Shown one piece after another: positions 8,078 through 17,036 of a stretch of 64,000 nucleotides of DNA. The notes under the pieces were generated by a model. It made no database searches. It was not told the origin of the DNA and saw only the letters and a list, made by a program, of their open reading frames with translations. This stretch comes from Pedobacter helvus (GTDB lineage: Bacteria > Bacteroidota > Bacteroidia > Sphingobacteriales > Sphingobacteriaceae), in contig NZ_SRMP01000001.1 of NCBI RefSeq assembly GCF_005925325.1, positions 992,001-1,056,000 of the forward strand, in the 5' to 3' direction. The position numbers and the translations under genes are program-made. Numbering within the stretch: position 1 is the first letter of the stretch; every line of letters starts with the position of its first letter.

Positions 8078-8896
8078 TTAGTTCAATCCAAAAGTTAAAC
8101 CAAACGACATCGTTTTCAAGCCTTTTTGGGCGTCAGTATCGAATAAATCGCTAGCACTATATTTAGCAAATAAGCCTAAACCTCCGTAGCCAATTCTAGC
8201 TGTACCTCCGTAACGGAAAGGCGTAAAATGATAATCATCGTTAACTTTTACTTTACCACGCTCCGGACTAACTTGCTTTACTTTTCCGTCTAACAAGAAA
8301 GCTACTTCTGGGCCAATTACAAATCTGAAACGTTTGCCTCTATCATTCTCTTTTGTTCTAAACTCGAAGTTCAAAGGAAAATGAACATAACTAGCCGAGA
8401 AACGATTTTTGCTGAAAGTAGCATCTGTAGTTACATCATATTCTAAAGCAGGCGCATCTTTTCTAATGGTGATATTTCTATCTAAACGGATGTGTGTCCA
8501 ATCAAAACCTCCAGCAATATAAACCTTAAAGTGGTTGTTAAATCTGTATCCCATCTGTAAAACATCGAACGATATAGTGCTAGTTTTCCAAGGTTTGTAG
8601 TCTAAGAAATCATTAGTTGGCGATAAAGAGAAGCTACCGTTGTCAATCAATTTTGTCAAACCAATATCTAAGCGAGTGAAAGTAATACCACCAACAAAAC
8701 GACCTTTGTTTTGGTCTACCTTACCGGTACTGTCTTTTTTCTCACCAATGGTAATACCTACACCATAGTTAATCTCAAACTTCTTGCGTTTAACGCTATC
8801 TTTTACTTCTTTAGTTTCTTCTTGAGCTTTTAAGCTTCCAGCTGCCAGAAAAGTAAGTCCACTTACCAATACTGCTTTTAAAATTAGATGTTTCAT
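8078..8896 (-). CDS. Outer-membrane beta-barrel protein, function unknown
   Basis: A 272-aa protein with a Sec signal peptide ending near LKAQE (about residue 25). Alternating hydrophobic/polar strands suggest a PorT/OmpW-like barrel of about ten strands, and the C-terminus MSFGLTFGLN ends in a barrel-type strand. It lies 136 bases downstream of the sigma-factor/membrane-partner pair on the same strand, so it may be part of that unit or a target of it. The exact family was not recognised. Confidence 0.7.
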   Translation of the reverse strand: MKHLILKAVLVSGLTFLAAGSLKAQEETKEVKDSVKRKKFEINYGVGITIGEKKDSTGKVDQNKGRFVGGITFTRLDIGLTKLIDNGSFSLSPTNDFLDYKPWKTSTISFDVLQMGYRFNNHFKVYIAGGFDWTHIRLDRNITIRKDAPALEYDVTTDATFSKNRFSASYVHFPLNFEFRTKENDRGKRFRFVIGPEVAFLLDGKVKQVSPERGKVKVNDDYHFTPFRYGGTARIGYGGLGLFAKYSASDLFDTDAQKGLKTMSFGLTFGLN

Positions 8897-9032
8897 TTGT
8901 GTGTTTGTGTTTAATATTGTTGTAAAGTTGGAAGGTTGAAAGTTGTAATGTTATCCTATCAATCCTCCAACCCAATTGTATTTTAAGGTTAGAAAGTTGA
9001 AAGTCAATTCTGCAAATTCTAAAATCCTGATC

Positions 9033-9773
9033 CTATTTGTTATTTTTCTTATTTAATTTCAAGAACCCAATGTTCAATCCTATGATTGATGAGTTATCGT
9101 CATCATCAGTATCAAACTTGATGATTTTCTTATCTCTCTTATCCACTTTATCTACCACATAGTTAATCAAATCTCCCACATTGCGTATTCCTTTTTTGTT
9201 ATTATCGCTTTCATCAGCCTGCTCAAAGTAATCAACCGGTTTAGTATCAGCCTGAGCATGCATGGCTTGATTTTCTATTGTATTGCTCACCGTTGGCGTA
9301 ACATCTAAAGGTTTCACTTCCCCTCTCTTAATAACTAGATGTTCATTCTTTTCAGATGGTTGCACGGTTACAAAACTTTTTTCTTGAACGTCTTCAATTG
9401 TAGCAGTTTTAATTTTTGATACGGCAGTTCTCACCAAACGGCGGTTACTTACGGCAGCATCAGATAAAACTACCTCATTAACAGTTGTTTCTTCGGTAGC
9501 TACCACAGGTACCACCTGTGTTGCCTCCGGAACGTTTACCGTAGCAACTTCTGTCGCCGCACCTTGTAGGTAAACCTTATCTCCACCTTGTGTAAAAAGC
9601 AATACCGAAGCTACCACTACCACACTAGCAGCCGCTACCCATAAAATAGGGAACGAACGTTTTTTCTTAGGTTCCAATTGCTGGGAAATATTGCCCCATA
9701 AATCTGCAGATGGTTCAATTTCTGCATCCATAAAACTGTCTTTAAACAGCTTGTCAAAATCTTTATCCGGCAT
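9033..9773 (-). CDS. Single-pass membrane protein, probable anti-sigma-like partner
   Basis: About 246 aa. The N-terminal cytosolic part (DKDFDKLFKDSFMDAEIEPS, then WGNISQQLEPKKK) is followed by one membrane helix (ILWVAAASVVVVASVLLF, about 46-63) and a Val/Thr-rich periplasmic domain ending in a KDKR/Asp-rich tail. It overlaps the ECF sigma gene by 11 bases, the standard arrangement for a sigma/anti-sigma pair, but no zinc-type anti-sigma motif (HxxxCxxC) is present. The frame opens further upstream at a TTG; ATG at 9773 is preferred, ATG 9782 is possible. Confidence 0.7.
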   Translation of the reverse strand: MPDKDFDKLFKDSFMDAEIEPSADLWGNISQQLEPKKKRSFPILWVAAASVVVVASVLLFTQGGDKVYLQGAATEVATVNVPEATQVVPVVATEETTVNEVVLSDAAVSNRRLVRTAVSKIKTATIEDVQEKSFVTVQPSEKNEHLVIKRGEVKPLDVTPTVSNTIENQAMHAQADTKPVDYFEQADESDNNKKGIRNVGDLINYVVDKVDKRDKKIIKFDTDDDDNSSIIGLNIGFLKLNKKNNK

Positions 9774-10332
9774 GTGTTGCATAACCAAAGCCCTCCAATT
9801 TTAAAATTTCCTGTTGTAAAATAGCTCTCGCTCTCGAAAGCTGCGATTTGCTCGCTCCTTCTGTAATTCTTAACGTTTCAGCAATCTCTTTGTGCGAATA
9901 CCCTTCAATAACATACATATTGAACACTATTCTATAGCCATCGGCCAGTTTTTGTATTACCTTCATTAAATCTTGCATGCCCAGACTACTAAAATCGAAA
10001 CCGTTCGAAGGTTGCTCGTAAGCATCCTCAATTGGCACTACATTTAAAGTGCGCAGGTTCTTTCTATAGCTCTCGATTGCAGTATTTACCATAATCCTAC
10101 GGATCCAACCCTCAAAAGACCCTTCACCCTTAAACTCCTCCACCTTTTGAAAAATCTTTACGTAGCCCATCTGCAATACATCTTCGGCTTCCATTCTATC
10201 TTTGGCATATCGCATACAAACCGCCAACATTTTCGATGCAGTTTGCCTATACAGCATCTCCTGCATCTGCCTGTTGCCAGCCTTACAGCCTTCCATCAGC
10301 TCATCTAACGTATATGTTTTTGCCACCTTCAT
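9763..10332 (-). CDS. ECF-family RNA polymerase sigma factor
   Basis: A 189-aa sigma-70 family protein with only regions 2 and 4. Region 2 includes AEDVLQMGYVKIFQKVEEFKG and FEGWIRRIMVNTAIESYRK (core and -10 binding). Region 4 holds the helix-turn-helix YSHKEIAETLRITEGASKSQLSRAR. It probably drives a small envelope-related regulon together with the overlapping membrane protein gene. Its target promoters cannot be named from this window. Confidence 0.9.
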   Translation of the reverse strand: MKVAKTYTLDELMEGCKAGNRQMQEMLYRQTASKMLAVCMRYAKDRMEAEDVLQMGYVKIFQKVEEFKGEGSFEGWIRRIMVNTAIESYRKNLRTLNVVPIEDAYEQPSNGFDFSSLGMQDLMKVIQKLADGYRIVFNMYVIEGYSHKEIAETLRITEGASKSQLSRARAILQQEILKLEGFGYATHAG

Positions 10333-10639
10333 TGTCTGCTTGTATTAGGGTAGATGCACAATCTTACCCAAAGGTTGCAAGCCTCTTTAAATATTTTTTA
10401 TATTTTTTTTTCGAAAAGCAAAAGTAGTAGTTCTTCGGATATTTTCGGCCCTGCTATTTGTTACTCCTATGGAACCTATGAAACAAACAAGCATACAATA
10501 AAATATAAAGACAGATGCTTAAATCCGTATACACTCCTATCAGGTTTAGAAAACAAAAAACTGTGCAAAAGCTCCAAATTTCTCATTGCATTTTAATCTT
10601 CCTTTTACTTAACTTTAAGTAAATCAAAAAACTAAGAAG
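10333..10639. other. Divergent regulatory gap between the sigma gene and the DoxX gene
   Basis: This gap must hold promoters for both directions. On the minus side a near-consensus TAAGATTG lies about 30 bases before the sigma ATG. On the plus side a better candidate is at 10586-10617. Short open frames here have no coding character and were left out. Confidence 0.5.
10586..10617 (+). promoter_or_regulatory. Candidate promoter for the DoxX-YegP pair
   Basis: TTG, 21 bases, then TAACTTTA, which differs from the Bacteroidota -7 consensus TAnnTTTG only in the last base. Transcription would begin about 15-20 bases before the ATG at 10640. Confidence 0.4.
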
Positions 10640-11011
10640 ATGAAAATTGTAAAAACAATCTTATCTGTCCTTTTTGGACTGATGTTTATCAATGCAGGGC
10701 TCGACAAGTTTCTACATTACATGCCCGTACCTCCCATGGAAGGAGAAATGTTAAAAGTAGGAATGGCTTTTGGTACAATTAAATGGTTAATGCCCTTAGT
10801 TGGCGCTATAGAAATATTAGGCGGATTACTTTTCGCAATCCCGAAAACCCGTGCTTTAGGTGCCATCGTAATTTTCCCTTTAATGGTGGGCATCATGTTA
10901 CACAATGCAGCCTACGCACCAGAAGGCTTGCCTATTGCGGGCGCATTCTTTATCATTAACCTATGGATGATTTTTGACAATTGGGATAAATACAAGCCAA
11001 TGGTTTCTTAA
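10640..11011 (+). CDS. DoxX-family integral membrane protein
   Basis: A 123-aa protein with about four membrane helices: ILSVLFGLMFINAGLDKF, WLMPLVGAIEILGGLLFAIP, ALGAIVIFPLMVGIMLHN and AGAFFIINLWMIFDNW. The N-terminal GLMFINAGLDKF pattern and the central GAIEILGGL are typical of DoxX/DoxD-like proteins, whose function is mostly unknown. It is followed 32 bases later by the YegP-like gene and is probably co-transcribed with it. Confidence 0.75.
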   Translation: MKIVKTILSVLFGLMFINAGLDKFLHYMPVPPMEGEMLKVGMAFGTIKWLMPLVGAIEILGGLLFAIPKTRALGAIVIFPLMVGIMLHNAAYAPEGLPIAGAFFIINLWMIFDNWDKYKPMVS

Positions 11012-11043
11012 TGCAAATTAATTAAATAAATATATCTACTATC

Positions 11044-11370
11044 ATGAGCAAATTTGTAATCAGTAAAAGAACAAATGGAGAATTTCAGTTTAACTTAAAA
11101 GCTGGAAATGGACAAGTAATTTTAACAAGCGAGGGCTATGCCTCAAAAGCTAACTGCGAAAATGGCATTGCATCTGTGCGCAAAAACTCACAAGACGACA
11201 GCAAATTCGAGAAAAAGACTGCTTCGAACGGAAAGTTCTTTTTCAACCTAAAAGCCACTAACGGACAAGTAATTGGCAGCAGCCAAATGTACGAAGCAGA
11301 GGCAGGACGAGACAACGGAATTGCATCTGTTAAAACCAATGCTCCCGAAGCTACAGTGGTTGAAGAGTAA
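11044..11370 (+). CDS. YegP-like protein with two DUF1508 repeats
   Basis: A 108-aa soluble protein made of two tandem units of about 50 residues. Unit 1 has FVISKRTNGEFQFNLKAGNGQVI ending in NGIASVRKN; unit 2 has KFFFNLKATNGQVIGSS ending in NGIASVKTN. This is the YegP/DUF1508 fold. The biochemical function is unknown; some members are stress induced. A hairpin repeat follows the stop. Confidence 0.88.
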   Translation: MSKFVISKRTNGEFQFNLKAGNGQVILTSEGYASKANCENGIASVRKNSQDDSKFEKKTASNGKFFFNLKATNGQVIGSSQMYEAEAGRDNGIASVKTNAPEATVVEE

Positions 11371-11392
11371 TTTTGACAGAAAGTTAAATTTA

Positions 11393-11425
11393 AGACTTAC
11401 GAGGTTTTAAAAACTTCGTAAGTCT
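11393..11425. terminator. Hairpin between convergent genes (possible bidirectional terminator)
   Basis: AGACTTACGA (11393-11402) is the exact complement of TCGTAAGTCT (11416-11425); the inner GGTTT/AAACT extends the stem to about 15 bp. There is no T-tract on either side, so it may be an intergenic repeat rather than an efficient terminator. Confidence 0.5.
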
Positions 11426-11448
11426 CCTGAATATAAGAATAACGTCAC

Positions 11449-13329
11449 TTACTCTATATTAACTGGCCTATTCTTCGGATACTTTACCTGATATTTCATA
11501 TCAACTTTCTTTTGCTCATTAGGCTGTAACAAAAACTGCCAAGTTAACTTTCCAGTAGTTTCATCCAACTTAGCTTTTGATAGTTCTTGCTTTTCTACCG
11601 TGATATCGCTGTTGGTGGCTACAGGCAGTTGGTCTTCAATCGTTAAGTTTACCGCCTGACTTTTCCTATTCTTCACATCAATTACAAAATGGCGTGTATC
11701 TTTTTGAGACGAACCAATAAGCTGTCTTTCTGTAAAACCTTTTTGTTTTTCACGTTTCACCAACACATTTTTATCTACGCCTAACGAAATCGTTAGCGTA
11801 TCTGAGTTCTGGATGTCTAACAACGACTTACCTAGGTAGGTTCCTTCAAAGAAAATACTGGCTTCGCCGCTAATAAAATTCACGTCGTTAAAATCGCTAA
11901 TCTTAGCCGTTAAAAAAGCTTCTGGAGTTACTTTTGGCACTGCATAATATTGATAATCTGCTTTAAAATCATAATTACCAATATCAACCGCAGCCTGTTT
12001 GCCATCACTTAATATCGTGTATGGCATTGCGATTTCGAAGGTAACATTAGTTTGCTTCTCTACATTTTTAACTTCTAGCGGAACTGAAGTCAAAGAACTA
12101 ATACCTCTAATTGTCGCAACGGAAGCCGTTACCGCCCTTTTTTGTACTGGCCCCTCACCGGCAGGAGCAATCATTACTTCATTTAGTGCGTTGGTAGACT
12201 CGTTTAACCTCACATTCAATTGTCGGCCAGGCGAAGCTACCAACTCTTGACGCTCAAAACCAACGGCATTGAACTCCAATGTACTTGAACCGACTGGCAA
12301 CTGTATAGAATAATTTCCATCAGCATCGGTAACTGTAGCTATAGATGAGTTTTTAACCCTAATTGATACGCCCGGTAAAGCTGAATTATCAATTGCACCA
12401 ACTACTTTGCCTTTAACTACATTTGAGGTAGCTGTAACTGGATTGAAAAACGAATATCCCGCACTTAAATAACCTAATTGATAAGTTGGCAAGGTTGGCT
12501 TTTCATTATTATTCGAAGGATTACCAGAAGATAAAATCAACTTTACGTTCTTCCAATCTTCTCCAGAATTCTGGCTTACGTTTGCTTTGTAAACTAATTG
12601 AATTGGACTTGCTACGTCCTTTGCTCTAATATCATAAGTTGGATACCAGCTTGCATTTTTTACCAAATAAGTTAAAAGAAACCTCCCTTTTGTAGCTGTC
12701 TTACTAGATACTTTAACTACTACGTCACTTGAATTTCCAATAGGTTTTCCATCTACCTCTGCTACTTGCCTATTGATCTTATTATTTTCTTCAATCAACT
12801 TATCAATATCTTTCTGTAGAAAAGCTTGTTTGCTTTTAGCTTCTATCAAACGCTGTTTTTGAAAATCTAAGGCGGCTTTAAGCTTCGCTAGATCATAATT
12901 CACATTAGGTCCCATTACGGCTTGATTTTTACCTAACATCTCCTCTTCTGATTTATAAACAGCTATTTCATTCCTTAGGTTAGTAATTTTGTCAACAATA
13001 TCTTCCGATTTTGCTTGCAAAGCCAGTTTTTGGTCAGACTTTTTTTTATCTAATAGGAAATTATTTTGTTTGGCTACAGATAGAATAGTGATATTGCCTT
13101 CACCTTTAGCCTGTAAACTTTGTGTTTCGATACTAGAAGAAAGTCCAGAAAAAATAAGCAAACTTACTCCCTGTGGTACGTCTATTTGCTCTGATTGACG
13201 TTGTATCTGAGCACCGTTCATGAACACGGTGACTCCGGAGATTTTCGAAACTACGTTAATTTGGTTGTCTTGGGCAAAAGCAGCAATGCTTACAAAAAGC
13301 AGCAGTGCAGAAAGTACGTGTCTATTCAT
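11449..13329 (-). CDS. MuiA-family protein (DUF4140/DUF4139) with an inserted carboxypeptidase-like beta-sandwich
   Basis: About 626 aa. Start at ATG 13329 gives a Sec signal peptide (HVLSALLLFVSIAAFAQ); the longer frame begins without one. Residues about 20-115 (VTVFMNGAQIQRQ onward) match the DUF4140 N-terminal domain, followed by a helical, probably coiled-coil region (about 85-195). The DUF4139 part (YLVKNASWYPTYDIRA and the C-terminal QLPVATNSDITV) is split by a CarboxypepD_reg-like module at about 305-390 (VVGAIDNSALPGVSIRVKNS, DADGNYSIQLPVG). Function unknown; periplasmic or outer-membrane associated. Confidence 0.82.
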   Translation of the reverse strand: MNRHVLSALLLFVSIAAFAQDNQINVVSKISGVTVFMNGAQIQRQSEQIDVPQGVSLLIFSGLSSSIETQSLQAKGEGNITILSVAKQNNFLLDKKKSDQKLALQAKSEDIVDKITNLRNEIAVYKSEEEMLGKNQAVMGPNVNYDLAKLKAALDFQKQRLIEAKSKQAFLQKDIDKLIEENNKINRQVAEVDGKPIGNSSDVVVKVSSKTATKGRFLLTYLVKNASWYPTYDIRAKDVASPIQLVYKANVSQNSGEDWKNVKLILSSGNPSNNNEKPTLPTYQLGYLSAGYSFFNPVTATSNVVKGKVVGAIDNSALPGVSIRVKNSSIATVTDADGNYSIQLPVGSSTLEFNAVGFERQELVASPGRQLNVRLNESTNALNEVMIAPAGEGPVQKRAVTASVATIRGISSLTSVPLEVKNVEKQTNVTFEIAMPYTILSDGKQAAVDIGNYDFKADYQYYAVPKVTPEAFLTAKISDFNDVNFISGEASIFFEGTYLGKSLLDIQNSDTLTISLGVDKNVLVKREKQKGFTERQLIGSSQKDTRHFVIDVKNRKSQAVNLTIEDQLPVATNSDITVEKQELSKAKLDETTGKLTWQFLLQPNEQKKVDMKYQVKYPKNRPVNIE

Positions 13330-13385
13330 ATTGATTTGAATTATATCAACATGATGCAAAACCATTCCATTTTACATAAAGCTCA

Positions 13386-13415
13386 AATAAAAAAACATCA
13401 CTTTTTGAATGATGC
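13386..13415 (-). terminator. Rho-independent terminator of the par-dapB-lepB operon
   Basis: On the minus strand GCATCATT pairs with AGTGATGT around CAAAA-type loop bases, followed by TTTTTTTATTT. It lies between the lepB stop (13481) and the start of the MuiA-family gene. Confidence 0.75.
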
Positions 13416-13480
13416 TTTTTCAGTATTCATATAAAATAAAGATTTATGAAGTTTCGAAACTTTGCAAATCTATTGTATTG

Positions 13481-14674
13481 TTAATGTATACCTTTAAAAA
13501 TTCGGCTCCAACGTATTTTACTGAAGAACGAACCTTCGCTATCTACGCTCAACCAAATAAATAAGGCTTTACCCACAATGTGATCTTCTGGTACAAAGCC
13601 CCAATAGCGTGAATCGGCCGATGCATGACGGTTATCGCCCATCATCCAATAGTAATCCATTTTAAAGGTGTAAGTAGTTGCCTTTTTACCATTCAAGATC
13701 CAGTCGTTACCTACTTTTTCAAGTTTATTTCCTTCATAAATACGGATGCTTCTCTCGTAAAGAGGCATAGTTAAACTATCTAAGGTAACTGTCCAACCTT
13801 TTTTAGGAACCACAAACGGACCATAGTTATCCAAATTCCATCGTCTGTTTTTATCATGAGGAAAAATCAAGATATCCTGCTCATCGGCTGGAGTTAAATC
13901 TTCGGTAACTGATTTTACATATGGAGATTTTTTCAATTCTTTGATCAAATCTGGTGTACCTTCAAATCTATAGGTTGTTGGAAGAGCTGTAGGACCAATT
14001 TTAAAGCCCATATCTTCAAAAAGTTTCAGATTTACATCGGCTGTAGTAAATTCTACATTGTATCCGAAACCTCCTGTGCCTACCAAAGGCTCAGGTTTTC
14101 CATTTACTATGGCTAAACCATTTCTCATACTGATGGTGTCTCCAGCAATGGCAATACAACGTTTAATAAAATTTTCGCGTTTGTCTACTGGTCTACTCAC
14201 TACACTATATCCAGACCATATCGACTCCCTGCTTTCACCACGCAACTGCATTTGGTAATAATTATCGTCTTGGCGCTCCAAAACAACGGTATCTCCTTCC
14301 GGGAAATTGAAAACTACTACATCATTACGTTTGATGTCTTGCAATCCTGGCAATCTTCTATATTTCCACTGCACACCATCCCAATAAGCTTTTGTACCAG
14401 TTAACGGCATGGTATGATGCGCAAAAGGGAATGCCACTGGTGTCATCGGGATACGGGCTCCATAATTCACTTTACTCACAAAAAGGAAATCACCAACTAA
14501 AAGTGAGCGCTCCATTGAACCCGAAGGAATGGTATAAGCCTCGATAAAAAAAACACGGATGATGGTTGCCGCTACTACCGCAAAAACGATGGCATCTACC
14601 CATTCTCTAGTTTTAGTTTTTTTCTTTTTTGGCTTATCAGAATTTGTTTTCTTTTGCCAGAATTTCCAATTCAT
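13481..14674 (-). CDS. lepB: Signal peptidase I, long Bacteroidota form
   Basis: Membrane serine protease that removes Sec signal peptides on the periplasmic face. One N-terminal membrane helix (WVDAIVFAVVAATIIRVFFI) precedes the catalytic Ser box IPSGSMERSLLVGDFLFV. The Lys general base is in RENFIKRCIAIAGDTI, and box E is MGDNRHASADSRYWGFVP. At 397 aa it carries an insert of roughly 150 residues between the Lys and GDNR boxes, usual in this phylum. Its start lies two bases from the dapB stop, so translation is probably coupled. Confidence 0.95.
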   Translation of the reverse strand: MNWKFWQKKTNSDKPKKKKTKTREWVDAIVFAVVAATIIRVFFIEAYTIPSGSMERSLLVGDFLFVSKVNYGARIPMTPVAFPFAHHTMPLTGTKAYWDGVQWKYRRLPGLQDIKRNDVVVFNFPEGDTVVLERQDDNYYQMQLRGESRESIWSGYSVVSRPVDKRENFIKRCIAIAGDTISMRNGLAIVNGKPEPLVGTGGFGYNVEFTTADVNLKLFEDMGFKIGPTALPTTYRFEGTPDLIKELKKSPYVKSVTEDLTPADEQDILIFPHDKNRRWNLDNYGPFVVPKKGWTVTLDSLTMPLYERSIRIYEGNKLEKVGNDWILNGKKATTYTFKMDYYWMMGDNRHASADSRYWGFVPEDHIVGKALFIWLSVDSEGSFFSKIRWSRIFKGIH

Positions 14675-14675
14675 A

Positions 14676-15419
14676 TTAATCTTTAAAATTAAAAATATCA
14701 GCTATGCTGTAAAAACCTCTTTTATTTTGTAACCACTCCGCAGCTACTACCGCACCTAAAGCAAAACCTGCCCTGCTGTGTGCCGTATGTTTAATTTCGA
14801 TATCGTCAACCTCAGAACTATACACTACGGTATGCGTTCCAGGTACGTTTTCTATCCTCAGTGATTCTATAAGTAATTGATCGCTTTTCAACTTCTCAGT
14901 AATGGGCGTTCCTTCCAACTCGTTTATCCATTCCTTTTTACCATCAATTTGATCGATAATACCTTCCGCAATGGTCATTGCTGTACCACTTGGCGCATCC
15001 AATTTTTGTGTATGGTGAATTTCTTCTACCTGTACGTCGTAAGCTGGATAGTTGTTCATCAGCTTTGCTAATACTTTGTTTAAATGAAAGAAGATGTTAA
15101 CGCCAATGCTAAAATTAGAGCCATAAAGCAAGGTATTGTTACTTGCTTCACAATCATTTTTGATTTTTTGCAGCTCTCCATACCAGCCTGTTGTACCAAC
15201 TACTACTGGAACCTTTGCTTCAAAACACTTATAAATGTTATCCACAGCGGCATCTGGTGCACTAAAATCAATAGCTACATCAGCCCTTTTTAAATTCTCG
15301 ACAGTAAAATCATTTAAATTTTCTATTCCAATTTTCAATACGATTTCGTGACCACGATCGATAGCGAACCGTTCTATAATTTGGCCCATTTTGCCGTAGC
15401 CTAAAAGAGCTATATTCAT
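14676..15419 (-). CDS. dapB: 4-hydroxy-tetrahydrodipicolinate reductase
   Basis: NAD(P)H-dependent step of the diaminopimelate/lysine pathway. The nucleotide-binding GYGKMG is at the N-terminus, VGTTGWYG and SNFSIGVNIF follow, and the catalytic His/Lys motif HHTQKLDAPSGTA is intact. Length 247 aa is normal. Its place between DUF5683 and lepB is a conserved Bacteroidota operon order. Confidence 0.95.
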   Translation of the reverse strand: MNIALLGYGKMGQIIERFAIDRGHEIVLKIGIENLNDFTVENLKRADVAIDFSAPDAAVDNIYKCFEAKVPVVVGTTGWYGELQKIKNDCEASNNTLLYGSNFSIGVNIFFHLNKVLAKLMNNYPAYDVQVEEIHHTQKLDAPSGTAMTIAEGIIDQIDGKKEWINELEGTPITEKLKSDQLLIESLRIENVPGTHTVVYSSEVDDIEIKHTAHSRAGFALGAVVAAEWLQNKRGFYSIADIFNFKD

Positions 15420-15463
15420 GTGTTTAGTTTTTATGGTTATGTGCGAAAGGTTTTAACTTTCTT

Positions 15464-16132
15464 CTATAATTTGAGTGTTAATTTTAATGCTGGTGTAACG
15501 TTACTAAAGCCGTACATGGTATTAGAGTTAATGAGCGATGGCGATAATTTTAGCGATAAAGTTTCATCTACGTTGAAAAATTTTAAACGGGCAGTGACAT
15601 AAGCATCAAGCACATTTAAGCCATACAAACCCAATAGCGAAATAATTACCACTTCCCTATTACGCTTGTAAATATTTTTGGCGATGGTAAGCCCGTTCGT
15701 ATCGTACTGACTTAGCCCATTATTTGGATCTGGAGCATTGTTATTTAACTTGCGATATTGAAGCTCTCTCAAAAACAGGTTGTAGTTATTGTTATTATCT
15801 ATAAAAGACATCACCAACATGGTACCACCAGCATAAATAGCACCAATTTTGCCTATGATATATATTTTTTGGCCTACTCGCTTACCTTGGGTTCTGCCTG
15901 CTTTTACATCATCAACTACTAAACCATAGTTATAGATTTGGCCCAAACCCGGGAAAATAAGTGAACGATAAACTGCCTTTTTCCCTGCAATTTTGCCCTG
16001 ATTGATATACTTAGGGGATTCGAGCGTGTCTAATTTTACTGTAGTATCTGGTTTTAAAGAGCCCACAGGAGTTTGAGCTTTTACAGCAGTAAAAACGATA
16101 CAAAGTATTACAGAAAGCAAAAATGCCCGCAT
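15464..16132 (-). CDS. DUF5683 membrane/envelope protein
   Basis: About 222 aa with a signal peptide (MRAFLLSVILCIVFTAVKAQ). The central segment VYRSLIFPGLGQIYN is the DUF5683 hallmark, followed by membrane-like stretches (KIYIIGKIGAIYAGGTMLVMSF and VVIISLLGLYGLNVLDAYV). The frame opens at a TTG; ATG at 16132 fits the signal peptide and overlaps the parB stop by one base. The family is conserved next to parB in Bacteroidota. Function unknown; a role in envelope biogenesis is only suggested by context. Confidence 0.85.
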   Translation of the reverse strand: MRAFLLSVILCIVFTAVKAQTPVGSLKPDTTVKLDTLESPKYINQGKIAGKKAVYRSLIFPGLGQIYNYGLVVDDVKAGRTQGKRVGQKIYIIGKIGAIYAGGTMLVMSFIDNNNNYNLFLRELQYRKLNNNAPDPNNGLSQYDTNGLTIAKNIYKRNREVVIISLLGLYGLNVLDAYVTARLKFFNVDETLSLKLSPSLINSNTMYGFSNVTPALKLTLKL

Positions 16133-17028
16133 TACCAATCTAATAGTTCTAAAATACGATTAAGATCTTCGTTGTTTACGAATGGAATTTCTATCGCACC
16201 TTTTCCATTGTCTTTCACCTTCAATTTCACCTTTGTAGCAAATTTAGAAGCTAGATCATTTTGCAATTTCTGATATTCGAAAGATACTGCTTCTTGCTTA
16301 ACAGGAGCTTTTACCTGTACAAGATTGATACCGCGAACCAATTCTTCAACTTTACGTACTGAAAGTCCTTTATCTAAAATTTCTTGATGAATAAATAACT
16401 GTTTACTTTCATCTTCTACAGAAATTAAAGCACGGGCATGTCCCATCGAAATCTTATTATCGCGGATAGATGCTTGAATTACTGGCGGAAGTTTCAACAA
16501 TCGTAAGTAGTTAGCTACTGTAGTTCTGTTTTTACCTACACGCTCACCTAGTTGTTCTGCCTTTAAATTACATTCATCGATCATTTGTTGGAAACTTAGC
16601 GCTACCTCAATAGCATTTAAGTTTTCACGCTGAATATTTTCGATCAACGCCATCTCCAACATTTGTTGGTTATCGGCAGTACGAATGTAAGCTGGAATTT
16701 CTGTAAGGCCCGCCAATTTAGAAGCTCTAAACCTACGCTCTCCAGAAATCAATTGGTATTTATTTCCGTTTTTACGAACAGTAATAGGTTGGATCAAACC
16801 TTGCACTTTAATCGACTCTGATAATTCGTCGAGTGCAACCTGATCAAACTCGGTACGTGGTTGGTATGGGTTGGTTTCTATATCAGCAATGCTGATAGCG
16901 CTGATACTGCCAACTGGTGGAGTTACATCAACATTTTCTACGGCAGGCTTAGCGGAATTAACCGATTCGTTATCATCTAAAAGTGCACTTAATCCTTTAC
17001 CTAATCCGGTCTTTCTTTGAAAAGTCAT
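16132..17028 (-). CDS. parB: Chromosome partitioning protein ParB
   Basis: Sequence-specific parS-binding CTPase that spreads on DNA and works with ParA in origin segregation. ETNPYQPR and the CTP-binding GERRFRASKLAG are present at about residues 52-125. ENIQRENLNAIEVA leads into the helix-turn-helix (AEQLGERVGKNRTTVANYLRLL). The C-terminal dimer domain is about 245-298. Nine bases separate it from parA. No canonical parS (TGTTTCACGTGAAACA type) was seen in the window. Confidence 0.95.
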   Translation of the reverse strand: MTFQRKTGLGKGLSALLDDNESVNSAKPAVENVDVTPPVGSISAISIADIETNPYQPRTEFDQVALDELSESIKVQGLIQPITVRKNGNKYQLISGERRFRASKLAGLTEIPAYIRTADNQQMLEMALIENIQRENLNAIEVALSFQQMIDECNLKAEQLGERVGKNRTTVANYLRLLKLPPVIQASIRDNKISMGHARALISVEDESKQLFIHQEILDKGLSVRKVEELVRGINLVQVKAPVKQEAVSFEYQKLQNDLASKFATKVKLKVKDNGKGAIEIPFVNNEDLNRILELLDW

Positions 17029-17036
17029 TATATATC

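Noticed and set aside
7894..8154. Plus-strand 86-codon open frame
   Set aside because: Built from repeat units and the 3' end of the opposite barrel gene; no start context.
10236..10596. Two overlapping plus-strand open frames of 63 and 80 codons
   Set aside because: They lie across the sigma gene start and its promoter region, show no coding character and match no family.
11449..13329. TonB-dependent receptor because of the carboxypeptidase-like module
   Set aside because: There is no plug or 22-stranded barrel; the flanking sequence fits DUF4140/DUF4139.
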